Of a stretch of DNA of 64,000 nucleotides, positions 8,529 to 16,181 are shown in pieces. The position numbers were made by a program, and so were the translations under genes. The DNA lies in assembly GCF_007994075.1 (NCBI RefSeq), contig NZ_VIWU01000001.1, positions 7,688,001 to 7,752,000 on the forward strand, read 5' to 3'. Source of the stretch: Pseudonocardia hierapolitana (GTDB lineage Bacteria > Actinomycetota > Actinomycetes > Mycobacteriales > Pseudonocardiaceae). Below the pieces are notes generated by a model that worked only from the letters and a program-made list of their open reading frames with translations, was not told where the DNA came from and did not search any database. Position 1 is the stretch's first letter. Each line of letters begins with the position of its first letter.

Positions 8529-10208
8529 TCAGGCACGAGCGGCCTCCACCAGCACGCCCGCCTCGAGGCGCACCACCTCGTCGGCCAGATCGGACCACCC
8601 CTCGTCGTGGGCGACGATCACGCCGGTCCGCCCGTGGAGCAGCCGGGCGACGCCGGCGCGCACGGCGGCGGCGTTCTCCGGGTCCAGGTGCGCGGTGGGC
8701 TCGTCCAGCAGCACGATCGGGGCGTCGAGGGTCTCCTGGCGCAGGAACGCCCTGGCCAGTGCGATGCGTTGGCGCTGGCCCGCGGACAGCCGGTGCCCGC
8801 GCTCGCCGAGCGGGGTGGCGTAGCCGTCGGGGAGCGCGTCGATCACCTCCTCGGCCTCCGCCCGCCCCGCGGCCCGGCGCACCGCCTGGTCGGGCGCGTC
8901 GGGGAGGCCGAGCCGGATGTTGTCGGCCACCGAGGCGTCGAAGAGGTACGGATGCTGGGGCAGCCAGGCGATGCGCAGGCGCCACGTGTCCGGGTCGACG
9001 TCGGCCAGGTCGACCTCCCGGCCGTCGGCCGCGGTGACCACCACGCGGCCTGCGGTCGGCTCGGCGAACCGCAGGAGCAGCGCCAGGAGGCTGGTCTTGC
9101 CGGCACCGCTGCGCCCGGTGACGAGCGTGGTCGTGCCGGGGCGCAGGGTCAGGTCGACCCCACCGAGGGCGGCGGCGTCGCGACCCGGGTAGGTGAGGTG
9201 GGTCCCGGCGAAGCGCACGGCCGGGCGCGGGGCCGGCCGGACGGGAGCGGCCGGGGCGGGCGCGACGGCGGGGCGCTCCAGCGCGGCGAACACGCGTTCG
9301 GCCGCGGTCACACCCTCCATGCTCGCGTGGAACCGCGCTCCGACCTCGCGCAACGGGAGGTACGCCTCCGGCGCGAGGATGAGCACCAGGAGCGCGGTCT
9401 CCAGGTCGAGGCGGCCGTACAGCAGCCGCAGCCCGATCTCCACCGCCACCAGCGCCACGGCGAGCGTCGCGAGCACCTCCAGCACGAACGCGGACAGGAA
9501 CGCCACCCGCAGCGTGCGCATCGTCGCCTCGCGGTGGGCGTCGGTCACCCGGCGGATGAGGGCGGCCTCCGCCTTCGCGCGGCGGAAGACCGCGAGCGTC
9601 GGCAGGCCCTCCACGACGTCGAGGAAGTGGCCGCCGAGCCGCTGCAGCAGGTGCCATTGCCGACGCGTGCGCGCTTCGGTGTGCATCCCGACGAGCGCCA
9701 TGAACAGCGGGATCAGGGGCAGCGTGAGCGCGATGACCAGGCCGGAGATCCAGTCGGCCCGGAACACGACGGCGAGCACCGCCACGGGCACGAGCACCGC
9801 CAGCACGAGCTGGGGGAGATAGCGGGCGATGTAGTCGTCGAGGGCGTCGAGGCCACGGGTCGCGAGCGTGGCGAGCTCGCCGGCGTCCGTCGTGGCCGGG
9901 TCGGCGGCGGCGACGTGCCGGACGAGCCTGCGCCGCAGGTCGGACTTGACGCGTGCGGCGCTGCGCAGGGCGGCGGCCTCGGCCGCGTAGGCCAGGGCGG
10001 CGCGGGTGAGCGCGATGGCCCCGACGGCGGCGATCGTGGCGCCCAGCGCCTCCGTGGCTCCTGCCGTCGCTCCCGCGATCGTCCGCGCCACCAGCCAGGC
10101 CTGCAGCAGGATCAACGCAGTGGCCGCGAACCCGCACGCGACCGTGACGACCAGGTGCACCCGCACGGCCGCGGTGGAGCGGACCAGGCGCGGGTCGAGC
10201 GGCCTCAT
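8529..10208 (-). CDS. cydD: Thiol reductant ABC exporter subunit CydD
   Basis: 559 residues. N-terminal membrane domain of about six helices, then a nucleotide-binding domain with Walker A GRSGAGKTS, signature LSAGQRQR and Walker B IVLLDEPTAHLD. It pairs with CydC. The ATG at 10208 overlaps the cydB stop by four bases (ATGA), so translation is coupled to the oxidase genes. The order cydA-B-D-C and separate CydD and CydC proteins contrast with the CydDC fusion found in some Streptomyces. Confidence 0.9.
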   Translation of the reverse strand: MRPLDPRLVRSTAAVRVHLVVTVACGFAATALILLQAWLVARTIAGATAGATEALGATIAAVGAIALTRAALAYAAEAAALRSAARVKSDLRRRLVRHVAAADPATTDAGELATLATRGLDALDDYIARYLPQLVLAVLVPVAVLAVVFRADWISGLVIALTLPLIPLFMALVGMHTEARTRRQWHLLQRLGGHFLDVVEGLPTLAVFRRAKAEAALIRRVTDAHREATMRTLRVAFLSAFVLEVLATLAVALVAVEIGLRLLYGRLDLETALLVLILAPEAYLPLREVGARFHASMEGVTAAERVFAALERPAVAPAPAAPVRPAPRPAVRFAGTHLTYPGRDAAALGGVDLTLRPGTTTLVTGRSGAGKTSLLALLLRFAEPTAGRVVVTAADGREVDLADVDPDTWRLRIAWLPQHPYLFDASVADNIRLGLPDAPDQAVRRAAGRAEAEEVIDALPDGYATPLGERGHRLSAGQRQRIALARAFLRQETLDAPIVLLDEPTAHLDPENAAAVRAGVARLLHGRTGVIVAHDEGWSDLADEVVRLEAGVLVEAARA

Positions 10209-11200
10209 GACACGTGCGCCCGGGTCACGCGGCGCCGGAACACCCAGTAGCTCCAGGACTGGTAGAGCAGCACCAGCGGCAGGGCGAACCCGCCGATCCA
10301 GGACAGGATGCCGAGCGTGTAGGGCTTCGACGCGGCGTCGGCCACCGTGAGGTCGAACGCGGGATCGAGCAGCGAGGGCAGCACGGCGGGGAAGAGCGTC
10401 GCGAAGAGCGCCGCCGTCGTGGCCGCGACCGCGATCGCGGTGGCGAGGAACGCCCAGCCCTCCCGGCGGCGGGCCACCAGCAGGGCCCCGCCGAGCAGCG
10501 CCCCGACGGCGCAGGCCGCGACGACGGCCGTGGCGGGTGAGCCGTGGTCGGCCTGGGTCCACATGAGGAACGCGAAGAGCGTCGCCCCCGCGGCGGGCGC
10601 CGCCGCCCGTGCCGCGGCCCGGGCCCGGTGCCGGACCGGGCCGTCGGTCTTGAGTGCCAGGAACACCGCGCCGTGCAGGACGAACAGCGTGAGCGTCGCG
10701 AGGCCGCCCACCAGCGCGTACGGGTTGAGCAGGTCGACCAGGTCCGAGCGGACCACGCGATCGGGGCCCAGCTCGACCCCGCGCACGAGGTTGGCGAACA
10801 CCAGGCCCCAGGTGAACGCGGGCACCGCGCTGCCGGCGACGATCGCGACGTCCCAACGGGCCCGCCACCGCGGGTCGTCCACCTTGCCGCGGTACTCGAA
10901 CGCGACGCCACGCGCGATCAGCGCCACCACGACGAGCAGCACCGGCAGGTAGAAGCCGCTCAGCAGGCCCGCGTACCAGGCGGGGAACGCGGCGAACATC
11001 GCGCCGACGGCGGTGATCAGCCAGACCTCGTTGCCGTCCCAGACCGGGCCGATCGCGTTGATCACCACCCGCCGGTCGGTGTCGGAGCCGCGCCCGAGCA
11101 CAGGCAGCAGCATGCCGACGCCGAAGTCGAATCCCTCGAGCACGAAGTAGCCGGTCCAGAGCACCGCGATCGCGACGAACCAGACGGTGGGCAGGTCCAC
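10205..11200 (-). CDS. cydB: Cytochrome bd ubiquinol oxidase subunit II
   Basis: 331 residues, the usual CydB length, with eight or nine membrane helices. The start GTG at 11200 is fixed by an AGGAGGGG ribosome site and by the conserved N-terminus with YFVLEGFDFG. It partners CydA in the membrane, reducing oxygen to water with quinol electrons at high oxygen affinity. It begins 29 bp after the cydA stop and overlaps cydD by four bases, so the four cyd genes form one operon. Confidence 0.93.
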   Translation of the reverse strand: MDLPTVWFVAIAVLWTGYFVLEGFDFGVGMLLPVLGRGSDTDRRVVINAIGPVWDGNEVWLITAVGAMFAAFPAWYAGLLSGFYLPVLLVVVALIARGVAFEYRGKVDDPRWRARWDVAIVAGSAVPAFTWGLVFANLVRGVELGPDRVVRSDLVDLLNPYALVGGLATLTLFVLHGAVFLALKTDGPVRHRARAAARAAAPAAGATLFAFLMWTQADHGSPATAVVAACAVGALLGGALLVARRREGWAFLATAIAVAATTAALFATLFPAVLPSLLDPAFDLTVADAASKPYTLGILSWIGGFALPLVLLYQSWSYWVFRRRVTRAHVS

Positions 11201-11229
11201 GGCGGATCCCCTCCTGGTAGACGAACGCC

Positions 11230-12663
11230 CTAGTAGACGAATGCGGGGACGCGGTCGGGCTCGGGCTCGCCCGCGCGCGGGTACGGCATGACGTGGCCGG
11301 GCCCGGCCGCGACGTAGCGCAGGAGCAGCCGCGCCTCGACGACGGCGAGAGCGCCGTAGAGCGCGGTGAAGACCGTCAGCGAGAACGCCACCTCGCCGAG
11401 GCTCACCCCGGGGGAGACGCTCGCGGCCGTCAGCAGGTGCCCGACCACCGTCCAGGGCTGGCGGCCCATCTCGGTGAGGACCCAGCCGAAGATGTTCGCG
11501 GCGAGCGCGGCGGGCAGCGCGGCGATCGCCACCCGGTACATCCACCGGTGCCGCGGCAGCGCCCCGCGGCGGGTGAGCCACAGACCGATCACGCCGACGC
11601 CGACCCCGGCCAGCCCCAGCCCGATCATCAGCCGGAACGACCAGTACAGGACCGGGATGTTCGGGGTGTAGTCGCCGGGGCCGAACTGCTCGGCGAACCG
11701 GCGTTGCAGGTCGTTGATGCCCTCGACCTCACCGGCGGGGGAGCCGGTGGCGAGGAAGCTGAGCACGTAGGGCACCTCGAGGTCCACGACGTTGCGACCG
11801 ACGCCCACCTCGCCGATCTCGTGATCGCCGATCGCGAACAGGGAGAACCCGGCCGCGCTCTCGGTCTCCCAGATCGCCTCGGCCGACGCGAGCTTCATCG
11901 GCTCGTACTCGGCCATGAGCTTGGCCTGGTGGTCGCCCGAGAGCGCGACCACCGCCCCGGCGATCGCCGTGGTGACCAGCCCGGCGCGCAGCGTCCGGCG
12001 GAACAGCCCTGGCTCGTCCGGGTGCGGGGCGCGGTCGCGGTGCAGCAGCTTGTACGCGGAGACGGCCACCACGAACAGGCCCGCCACGACGAACGACGCG
12101 CTGACCACGTGCAGGTAGGTCGAGAGGGCCTGCGGGTTGGTGAGCACCGCCCAGATGTCGGTGAGGTACGCGCGCCCCGTCGCCGGGTCCACCGCGAACC
12201 CGACGGGGTGCCTCATCCAGGCGTTGGCGGTGAGGATGAAGAACGCCGAGAGGTTCGAGCCGATCGCGGCGGCCCAGATCGTCGCCAGGTGCACGCGGCG
12301 CGGCAGCCGGTCCCACCCGAAGATCCACAGCCCGATGAAGGTGGACTCGAGGAAGAACGCGAGGAGGGCCTCCATCGCGAGTGGCGCGCCGAACACGTCC
12401 CCGACGAACGTCGAGTAGGTGCTCCAGTTCATCCCGAACTGGAACTCCTGGACGATCCCGGTCACCACGCCCATCGCGAAGTTGATCAGGAACAGCTTCC
12501 CGAAGAACTTCGTGGCCCGCAGGTACTCCGGCCGCCCCGTCCGGTGCCACGCGGTCTGGAGCGCCGCCACGACGACCGAGAGGCCGATCGTCAGCGGGAC
12601 GAACAGGAAGTGGTAGATCGTCGTGATCCCGAACTGCCACCGTGCCAGGTCCAGCGCGTCCAC
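11230..12663 (-). CDS. cydA: Cytochrome bd ubiquinol oxidase subunit I
   Basis: 477 residues with nine predicted membrane helices. Haem-ligand candidates are the histidine in TIYHFLF near residue 18, one in STYLHVV and a methionine in FRLMIGLG. The conserved GRQPW motif is present, and the quinol loop is of the short type. It carries the haems and quinol site of cytochrome bd. Start is GTG at 12663 with GGGGAGG upstream. Two inverted repeats just upstream (12682-12717) suggest repressor control. The gene lies downstream of a SigL-type sigma/anti-sigma pair on the same strand, with an 86-bp gap. Confidence 0.95.
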   Translation of the reverse strand: MDALDLARWQFGITTIYHFLFVPLTIGLSVVVAALQTAWHRTGRPEYLRATKFFGKLFLINFAMGVVTGIVQEFQFGMNWSTYSTFVGDVFGAPLAMEALLAFFLESTFIGLWIFGWDRLPRRVHLATIWAAAIGSNLSAFFILTANAWMRHPVGFAVDPATGRAYLTDIWAVLTNPQALSTYLHVVSASFVVAGLFVVAVSAYKLLHRDRAPHPDEPGLFRRTLRAGLVTTAIAGAVVALSGDHQAKLMAEYEPMKLASAEAIWETESAAGFSLFAIGDHEIGEVGVGRNVVDLEVPYVLSFLATGSPAGEVEGINDLQRRFAEQFGPGDYTPNIPVLYWSFRLMIGLGLAGVGVGVIGLWLTRRGALPRHRWMYRVAIAALPAALAANIFGWVLTEMGRQPWTVVGHLLTAASVSPGVSLGEVAFSLTVFTALYGALAVVEARLLLRYVAAGPGHVMPYPRAGEPEPDRVPAFVY

Positions 12664-12681
12664 CCGTGCCTCCCCATGAAC

Positions 12682-12717
12682 TTCTACTGCCTGTAGTAGT
12701 TCTACCGCATGTAGAAG
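12682..12717 (-). promoter_or_regulatory. Tandem inverted-repeat operators upstream of cydA
   Basis: Two adjacent related sites sit 19-54 bp before the cydA start: TTCTACTGCCTGTAGTAG at 12682-12699 and TTCTACCGCATGTAGAAG at 12700-12717, the second with perfect TTCTAC/GTAGAA arms. The TGTAGTAG-type half-site resembles BlaI/MecI-family operators of actinobacteria. Placement over the expected promoter fits repression. The cognate regulator is not in the window. Confidence 0.55.
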
Positions 12718-12749
12718 ATCGAAGGGTGGGAGGGTGTTGTGGATCTCGC

Positions 12750-13466
12750 TCAGACCTCGGCGGTGGCGAACTCCCGTCCCGCCTCGTTCTCGATGACGAC
12801 CTCGGCGACCTGGTCGAGGGGCACGAGCGCGGAGCCGTCGAGCGTGATGCCGTCGCGCCAGCCGCCCTGCGAGACCAGCCAGCTGCCGGCGATCTGCCGG
12901 GAGCCGTCACGGGCCACCACGACGATGTAGCACCGCTCGCCCGGCGGGATCCCCTTCACCGAGGTCGTCAGGCGCACCCAGCCTGCGGCCGGTGTGAGCG
13001 TCGCGGTCATCGCGACGCCGGGAGCGCCGCCGCCGGTCAGCTGCACGGCGCCCGGCGCGGCCACGACCGCGGGAGGCGGCGGGGCGGTCTCCCGCCCGAT
13101 CAGCACCCCGCCGCCGAGGAACACGGCGACCGCGGCCGCGGCGGCGCCGGCGAGCAGCAACCGCCGCCTGCGGCGCTGTGCGGCCGCTTCCGCCCGCACC
13201 TGTCGCACGGTGCGCTGCAGCATGAGATCGGCCTCGGGCGGACCGTCGAGGAACGCCTCCGGGGGCACGTCGTCGAGCAGGTCGACCATCCCTCGCAGTT
13301 CCTCCCACTCGCGTCGGCACGCCGGGCAGCCCGCGAGGTGCTCCTCCACGGCGCGCGACTGCGCGGCGTCGAGCAGGCCCAGTGCATGGGCGCCGAGCTC
13401 CTCGGGGTCGTGTGCCCCGCCGTGCTGATCCGACCAGTCGCCGTTCCCGGCCCGGTGGCGGTTCAC
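12750..13466 (-). CDS. Zinc-finger anti-sigma factor (RslA/RskA type)
   Basis: 238 residues. The cytoplasmic N-terminus holds the zinc anti-sigma signature HLAGCPAC near residues 43-50 with an upstream helix containing further histidines. A run of arginines then one membrane helix (about 103-125) leads to an outer RskA-like beta-rich domain. It should hold the sigma factor of the overlapping gene inactive until thiol oxidation or proteolysis. The start GTG at 13466 overlaps the sigma-factor stop (GTGA). The arrangement matches the SigL-RslA pair of mycobacteria. Confidence 0.85.
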   Translation of the reverse strand: MNRHRAGNGDWSDQHGGAHDPEELGAHALGLLDAAQSRAVEEHLAGCPACRREWEELRGMVDLLDDVPPEAFLDGPPEADLMLQRTVRQVRAEAAAQRRRRRLLLAGAAAAAVAVFLGGGVLIGRETAPPPPAVVAAPGAVQLTGGGAPGVAMTATLTPAAGWVRLTTSVKGIPPGERCYIVVVARDGSRQIAGSWLVSQGGWRDGITLDGSALVPLDQVAEVVIENEAGREFATAEV

Positions 13467-14005
13467 GCCGGCACCTCCCGCCCCGCCGCGTTCTCGGACA
13501 TCGTTCCCGCCAGGGCCTGCCGCAGCGCCCGGAGCGCGTAGTACGAGCGCGACTTCACGGTGCCGGCGGGGATGCCGAGCGCCGTGGCGGCCTCGCCGAG
13601 GCTGCGCCCCTTGAAGTAGATCTGGTCGAGCACGCCCCTGTGGTCCTCGGAGAGCTCGTCGAGCGCCGCCATGACGGTGACCGAGGCCACGACGCTGTCG
13701 GCGTGGTCGCGCACGACCGGTGGCGAGTCGGGGTTCTCCGCGACCTCCTGCGGACGGGCGGCCTTGGCCCGGTACCGGTCGGTGACCAGGTTGCGGACCA
13801 CGGTCAGCAGCCAGCCCCGTGCGGATCCCTTGCCGTTGGTCAGCACGTCGGGATGTCGCCAGGCGCGGATCAGCGTCTCTTGCACGATGTCCTCCGCAGC
13901 GGCACGGTCGCCGGTGAGCCGGGTGGCGTACGCGAGCAGGGCACGCCCGTGCTCGGAGTAGACGGCGTGCACCAGTGCCTCGTCACGATCACGGGCGGGT
14001 GGCAT
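13463..14005 (-). CDS. ECF sigma factor, SigL-like
   Basis: 180 residues with sigma region 2 (LLAYATRLTG, AEDIVQETLIRAWRHP) and region 4 (LGIPAGTVKSRSYYALRALR). The ALRLTGD-like and RAWxHP motifs place it near mycobacterial SigL/SigK. The gene overlaps its anti-sigma gene by four bases. A TGAACC-N16-CGTGTC element upstream (14068-14095) fits the published SigL promoter pattern, so it probably transcribes itself and the divergent exported-protein/Rieske operon. The cyd operon downstream might be reached by read-through. Confidence 0.88.
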   Translation of the reverse strand: MPPARDRDEALVHAVYSEHGRALLAYATRLTGDRAAAEDIVQETLIRAWRHPDVLTNGKGSARGWLLTVVRNLVTDRYRAKAARPQEVAENPDSPPVVRDHADSVVASVTVMAALDELSEDHRGVLDQIYFKGRSLGEAATALGIPAGTVKSRSYYALRALRQALAGTMSENAAGREVPA

Positions 14006-14030
14006 TGTCGGTGGGCTCCCGGGGCTTGGG

Positions 14031-14069
14031 TCGGGGGCGGAACCCTAGCGGAGCGGTTCCCACCCCCGA
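14031..14069. other. Imperfect inverted repeat between sigma gene and divergent operon
   Basis: TCGGGGGCGGAACC pairs with GGTTCCCACCCCCGA with one bulge and a 10-base loop. It lies next to the -10 element of the minus-strand ECF promoter, in the predicted 5' leader of the sigma mRNA. It could be a leader hairpin or an extra regulator site. Confidence 0.4.
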
Positions 14070-14095
14070 CACGGCCGATCCGCGTGGACGGTTCA
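14068..14095 (-). promoter_or_regulatory. ECF (SigL-type) promoter of the sigma/anti-sigma genes
   Basis: On the minus strand the sequence reads TGAACC, 16 bases, CGTGTC. This is the arrangement reported for mycobacterial SigL promoters. It lies 63 bp upstream of the sigma-factor start and implies positive autoregulation. Confidence 0.65.
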
Positions 14096-14108
14096 CTGCG
14101 GGATCCGC

Positions 14109-14136
14109 TGAACCGGTAGGCCATCGGATCCGTGTG
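14109..14136 (+). promoter_or_regulatory. ECF (SigL-type) promoter of the exported-protein/Rieske operon
   Basis: On the plus strand the sequence reads TGAACC, 16 bases, CGTGTG, 53 bp before the GTG start at 14189. Element, spacing and -10 are nearly the same as in the divergent promoter at 14068-14095, so both operons should answer to the same sigma factor. Confidence 0.65.
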
Positions 14137-14188
14137 GACAAGGAGCGCGCCCGGACCGACCGGGCCCCGACGACCCCGGGGGAGTGCC

Positions 14189-14890
14189 GTGTCCAGGTTC
14201 GCACCGTTGATCACACTCGGGACGGTGGCCGCACTCGGTGGCGGGCTGCTGTTCGTCAACACGACGGTGCTCGGTCCGCCCGCCGTCACCGCCGGCACGG
14301 CGGTCGCCGCACCGCCGGTCGCCGCGGCCGAGGTGGCGCCGGGAGCCGCGCCGGAAGCCGCGCCGCCCGTCCCGCCCGCTGCCGCTCCGGCGGCGCCCGC
14401 CGTCGTGGAGGCCGCCTACACGGGCCGGTCGGCCGGCGACGAGGTCACCGTCGCGCTCGCGGTCAAGGACGGCAGGGCCGTGGCCTACGTGTGCGACGGC
14501 AAGAAGGTCGAGGCGTGGTACGAGGGCACGCTCGCCGGAGCGGACCTGCAGCTGTCGGCGGCCGACGGGAAGCCCGGGATCACCGCGACGGTGACCGAGG
14601 CGGCCACCCTCGGCACGGTCACCGTCGGGGGCAAGGACCTGCCCTTCGCCGCGGAGGACGTCGCGGCGCCCGCCGGGCTCTACGAGGGTCGCGCCGCCGT
14701 GCGCGGCGTCCTCACCCGGATCGGGTGGATCGTCGAGGACGACGGCGACGTCACCGGCGTGGCCAATGCCGGCGGCACCCGGCGGCCGGCGCCCGAGCTG
14801 GACCCGGCCGCCCCGGGCGCCACCAGGATCGACGGCGTGCCGGTCACGGTCACCGCCCTCGACGGTTCCGCCCCGGTGATCGGGCGATGA
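14189..14890 (+). CDS. Exported or membrane-anchored protein of the SigL-type operon
   Basis: 233 residues from the GTG at 14189. A hydrophobic N-terminal segment (FAPLITLGTVAALGGGLLF) acts as signal or anchor and is followed by an Ala/Pro-rich spacer to about residue 75. The folded part (about 75-170) contains AAYTGRSAGDEVTVALAVKDG and a CDGKKVEAWYEG stretch, suggesting a small extracellular beta domain. I do not recognise the family. It overlaps the next gene by ATGA and sits behind a SigL-type promoter, so it is likely an envelope stress or redox factor working with the DUF6529 and Rieske proteins. Confidence 0.7.
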   Translation: MSRFAPLITLGTVAALGGGLLFVNTTVLGPPAVTAGTAVAAPPVAAAEVAPGAAPEAAPPVPPAAAPAAPAVVEAAYTGRSAGDEVTVALAVKDGRAVAYVCDGKKVEAWYEGTLAGADLQLSAADGKPGITATVTEAATLGTVTVGGKDLPFAAEDVAAPAGLYEGRAAVRGVLTRIGWIVEDDGDVTGVANAGGTRRPAPELDPAAPGATRIDGVPVTVTALDGSAPVIGR

Positions 14891-15576
14891 CCCGCTCCGC
14901 ACCCCGCGTCCCGGTCCAGCAGGTGAGCGCCGGGATGCCCGGCCCGCACTCCGGCTCCCACCAGGAACGGACCCTGCCGCGCGCGGCGGGCTATCCCGCC
15001 CCGGAACCGCACCGCCGCGCGGCGCGGCGCGGTGGCGGCGCCGGTCTCGTCGTCGCGGCGGCGTTGGGATCGCTGGTGGCCGTGGCCCTCGGCGTGTACG
15101 GCCGGATGCACGAGCCGGCGTCGGCGGCGCTCAACATCGCGGGCTTCTCCTCGGGGATCGCCGCGAAGGCGTGGCTGGCCACCGGCGCGTTCCTGCTGGC
15201 GCTCGTGCAGCTGTGGTCCGCGGCGGCCCTCTACGGGCGGGTGGGCAGGCGGTGGCGCGAGGCCGGTGGCGCGCCGGGCTGGGTGGCGGGCCTGCACCGG
15301 TGGTCGGGCCGGGCGGCGGTGCTGCTCACCGTCCCGGTGGCCGTGCACTGCCTCTACGCGCTCGGCTACGAGGACAGCAGCCTGCGCGTGCTCGTGCACT
15401 CGCTGGCCGGCTGCTTCCTGTACGGCGTGTTCGTCACGAAGATGCTGGTGCTGCAGCAGCCGAGGAGCCCCCGCTGGAGCCTCCCGCTGCTCGGCGGCGT
15501 GCTGTTCACGACCATCACCGCGGTGTGGCTCACCTCGGCGGTGTGGTTCTTCTCGACGTCCGGACTCTCCTTCTAG
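14887..15576 (+). CDS. DUF6529-type membrane protein (cytochrome b561-like)
   Basis: 229 residues with about five membrane helices after a 45-residue cytoplasmic tail. Histidines are spaced in or near helices (LHRWSGR, AVHCLYALG, LVHSLAGC), the pattern of haem-binding four-helix cytochromes. The family is found beside Rieske proteins in actinobacteria. It starts by ATGA overlap with the exported-protein gene and ends 11 bp before the Rieske gene. A transmembrane electron-transfer role is inferred from the histidines and neighbour, not shown. Confidence 0.72.
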   Translation: MTRSAPRVPVQQVSAGMPGPHSGSHQERTLPRAAGYPAPEPHRRAARRGGGAGLVVAAALGSLVAVALGVYGRMHEPASAALNIAGFSSGIAAKAWLATGAFLLALVQLWSAAALYGRVGRRWREAGGAPGWVAGLHRWSGRAAVLLTVPVAVHCLYALGYEDSSLRVLVHSLAGCFLYGVFVTKMLVLQQPRSPRWSLPLLGGVLFTTITAVWLTSAVWFFSTSGLSF

Positions 15577-15587
15577 AAAGGGACCCC

Positions 15588-16061
15588 GTGCTTCCTGCCC
15601 ACCCGAGCCCCCTCACGCGGCGCGTGTTCGTCGCCAGTACGTGCGGCGCGGCCTGCGCCGCCGCGCTCAGCGCCTGCTCCATCTACCGGGCCGGTCCGGC
15701 GCCCGTGCAGGCGCCCGCCGCCCCGGCCGTGCCGGACGCGCAGGGCGCCCCCACCCCCGGGGGATCGGCACAGGCCGGCGCGCTCGCCAGTACATCGGAC
15801 ATCCCGGTGGGCGGCGGCGCCGTGTTCGCCGAACAGGACGTCGTGGTCACGCAGCCGGCCGCGGGGGAGTTCCGCGCCTTCTCCGCCACCTGCACCCACC
15901 AGGGGTGCCCGGTCACCGAGGTGGTCGACGGCACGATCAACTGCAACTGCCACGGCAGCAAGTTCGCCGTGGAGGACGGTTCCGTGGTCGACGGGCCCGC
16001 CGACACCCCGCTCCCCGAGCGGGACATCTCCGTGACCGGGGAGCAGATCCGGCTCGCCTGA
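15588..16061 (+). CDS. Rieske [2Fe-2S] lipoprotein
   Basis: 157 residues. The N-terminus has a twin-arginine-like TRR followed by a hydrophobic stretch and a lipobox LSAC, so it should be exported and lipidated. Cluster ligands are intact: CTHQGC (Cys, His) and CNCHGSKF (Cys, His). It is shorter than the QcrA Rieske subunit and has no extra helices, so it is a stand-alone electron carrier. The GTG at 15588 has AGAAAGGGA before it. Being third in the operon, it probably receives or gives electrons to the b561-like protein upstream. Confidence 0.85.
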   Translation: MLPAHPSPLTRRVFVASTCGAACAAALSACSIYRAGPAPVQAPAAPAVPDAQGAPTPGGSAQAGALASTSDIPVGGGAVFAEQDVVVTQPAAGEFRAFSATCTHQGCPVTEVVDGTINCNCHGSKFAVEDGSVVDGPADTPLPERDISVTGEQIRLA

Positions 16062-16181
16062 CCGCCGTGGGTCGGATCACTCCGCCGAGACCCGGCCACG
16101 GCCGCCGCGCCGACCTAGACTCCGCACCGTCGGGCCCGGCGGCAGGGTTGCTGCCCGGGGTGGCGGAAGGTGTGGCGCTGC

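Noticed and set aside
8432..8536. Longer cydC start at GTG 8536
   Set aside because: It would translate the palindromic repeat into an Arg-rich leader with no family likeness; kept only as an alternative.
16062..16181. Cobalamin riboswitch before mutA
   Set aside because: The 120-bp gap is too short and has no recognisable B12 box; only a TAGACT-like -10 is seen.
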